Below are positions 63,951 to 64,000 of a DNA stretch of 64,000 bases, in pieces (the first letter of the stretch is position 1; the number at the start of each line of letters is the position of its first letter). The position numbers were made by a program, and so were the translations under genes. Origin of the DNA: SUG1106 sp051883095 (GTDB lineage Bacteria > Bacillota > Clostridia > Peptostreptococcales > Anaerovoracaceae); NCBI GenBank assembly GCA_051883095.1, contig JBJETB010000092.1, positions 43,467 through 107,466 on the forward strand. The letters run 5' to 3'. Under the pieces are notes generated by a model, which was given only the letters and a program-made list of their open reading frames with translations, was not told the origin of the DNA and ran no database searches.

Positions 63951-64000
63951 TGTCATTAAGTTAAGAAGACGAACACAAGAAGACTTCATATCGAAAAAGA

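Overview
This window looks like part of the chromosome of an anaerobic, low-to-mid GC Gram-positive bacterium of the Clostridia. The evidence is strong AGGAGG ribosome binding sites, Firmicutes-type leaders (a PyrR-type attenuator and an L20-type leader), an electron-bifurcating [FeFe]-hydrogenase, radical enzymes, a lipoprotein-type ABC transporter and no respiratory oxidases. I do not assign a genus.

The main content is a bacterial pyrrolysine (Pyl, the 22nd amino acid) system joined to methylamine catabolism, at 19.2-30.3 kb on the + strand. It encodes the trimethylamine methyltransferase MttB and the dimethylamine methyltransferase MtbB, each interrupted by one in-frame amber codon (20842 and 22496). 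It also encodes two corrinoid proteins, a MetH-activation-domain-like protein and an ASKHA/[2Fe-2S] corrinoid activase. The full Pyl set follows: pylB, pylC, pylSc, pylD, the amber suppressor tRNA pylT (29831-29902, anticodon CUA) and pylSn, ending at a strong terminator. PylS is split into separate catalytic and tRNA-binding proteins, as known in other bacteria. A divergent PocR/AraC-type regulator precedes the locus.

To the right (30.3-39.4 kb) is a second methyl-transfer neighbourhood. It has an NhaC antiporter, an MttB homologue with Met where Pyl would be, an SsuABC-like ABC importer, a UroD/MtaA-fold methyltransferase fused to a thioredoxin domain, a CobW-type GTPase and a PadR regulator. 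To the left (9.2-18.9 kb) is a glycyl radical enzyme cluster: AraC regulator, short-chain dehydrogenase, a glycyl radical enzyme with an unusual Cys-Val-Gln-Pro active-site motif, its activase, and an ornithine/alanine-racemase-like enzyme.

The first 9 kb holds a uracil permease (partial), a LysO-like exporter, a hydantoinase/oxoprolinase-family protein, two Cys-rich redox/metal proteins, a CoA-disulfide-reductase/rhodanese fusion and another NhaC antiporter. From 39.5 kb onward are lexA, a ten-gene Mrp/Mbh-type cation antiporter operon, the infC-rpmI-rplT operon behind a leader, a three-gene bifurcating hydrogenase, a heterodimeric ABC exporter, a secreted CAP/fibronectin protein, a YeiH-type transporter, an FAD/Rieske oxidoreductase and metY. 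The metY leader appears to encode a 50-residue peptide overlapping an attenuator.

A likely scheme: TMA and DMA are demethylated by the Pyl enzymes onto the corrinoid proteins, which the activases keep reduced. The methyl groups then go to an acceptor through a UroD-type methyltransferase. The amber codon is used as an ordinary stop by about a quarter of the other genes here, including lexA and rplT, but by none of the eleven protein genes of the Pyl locus.
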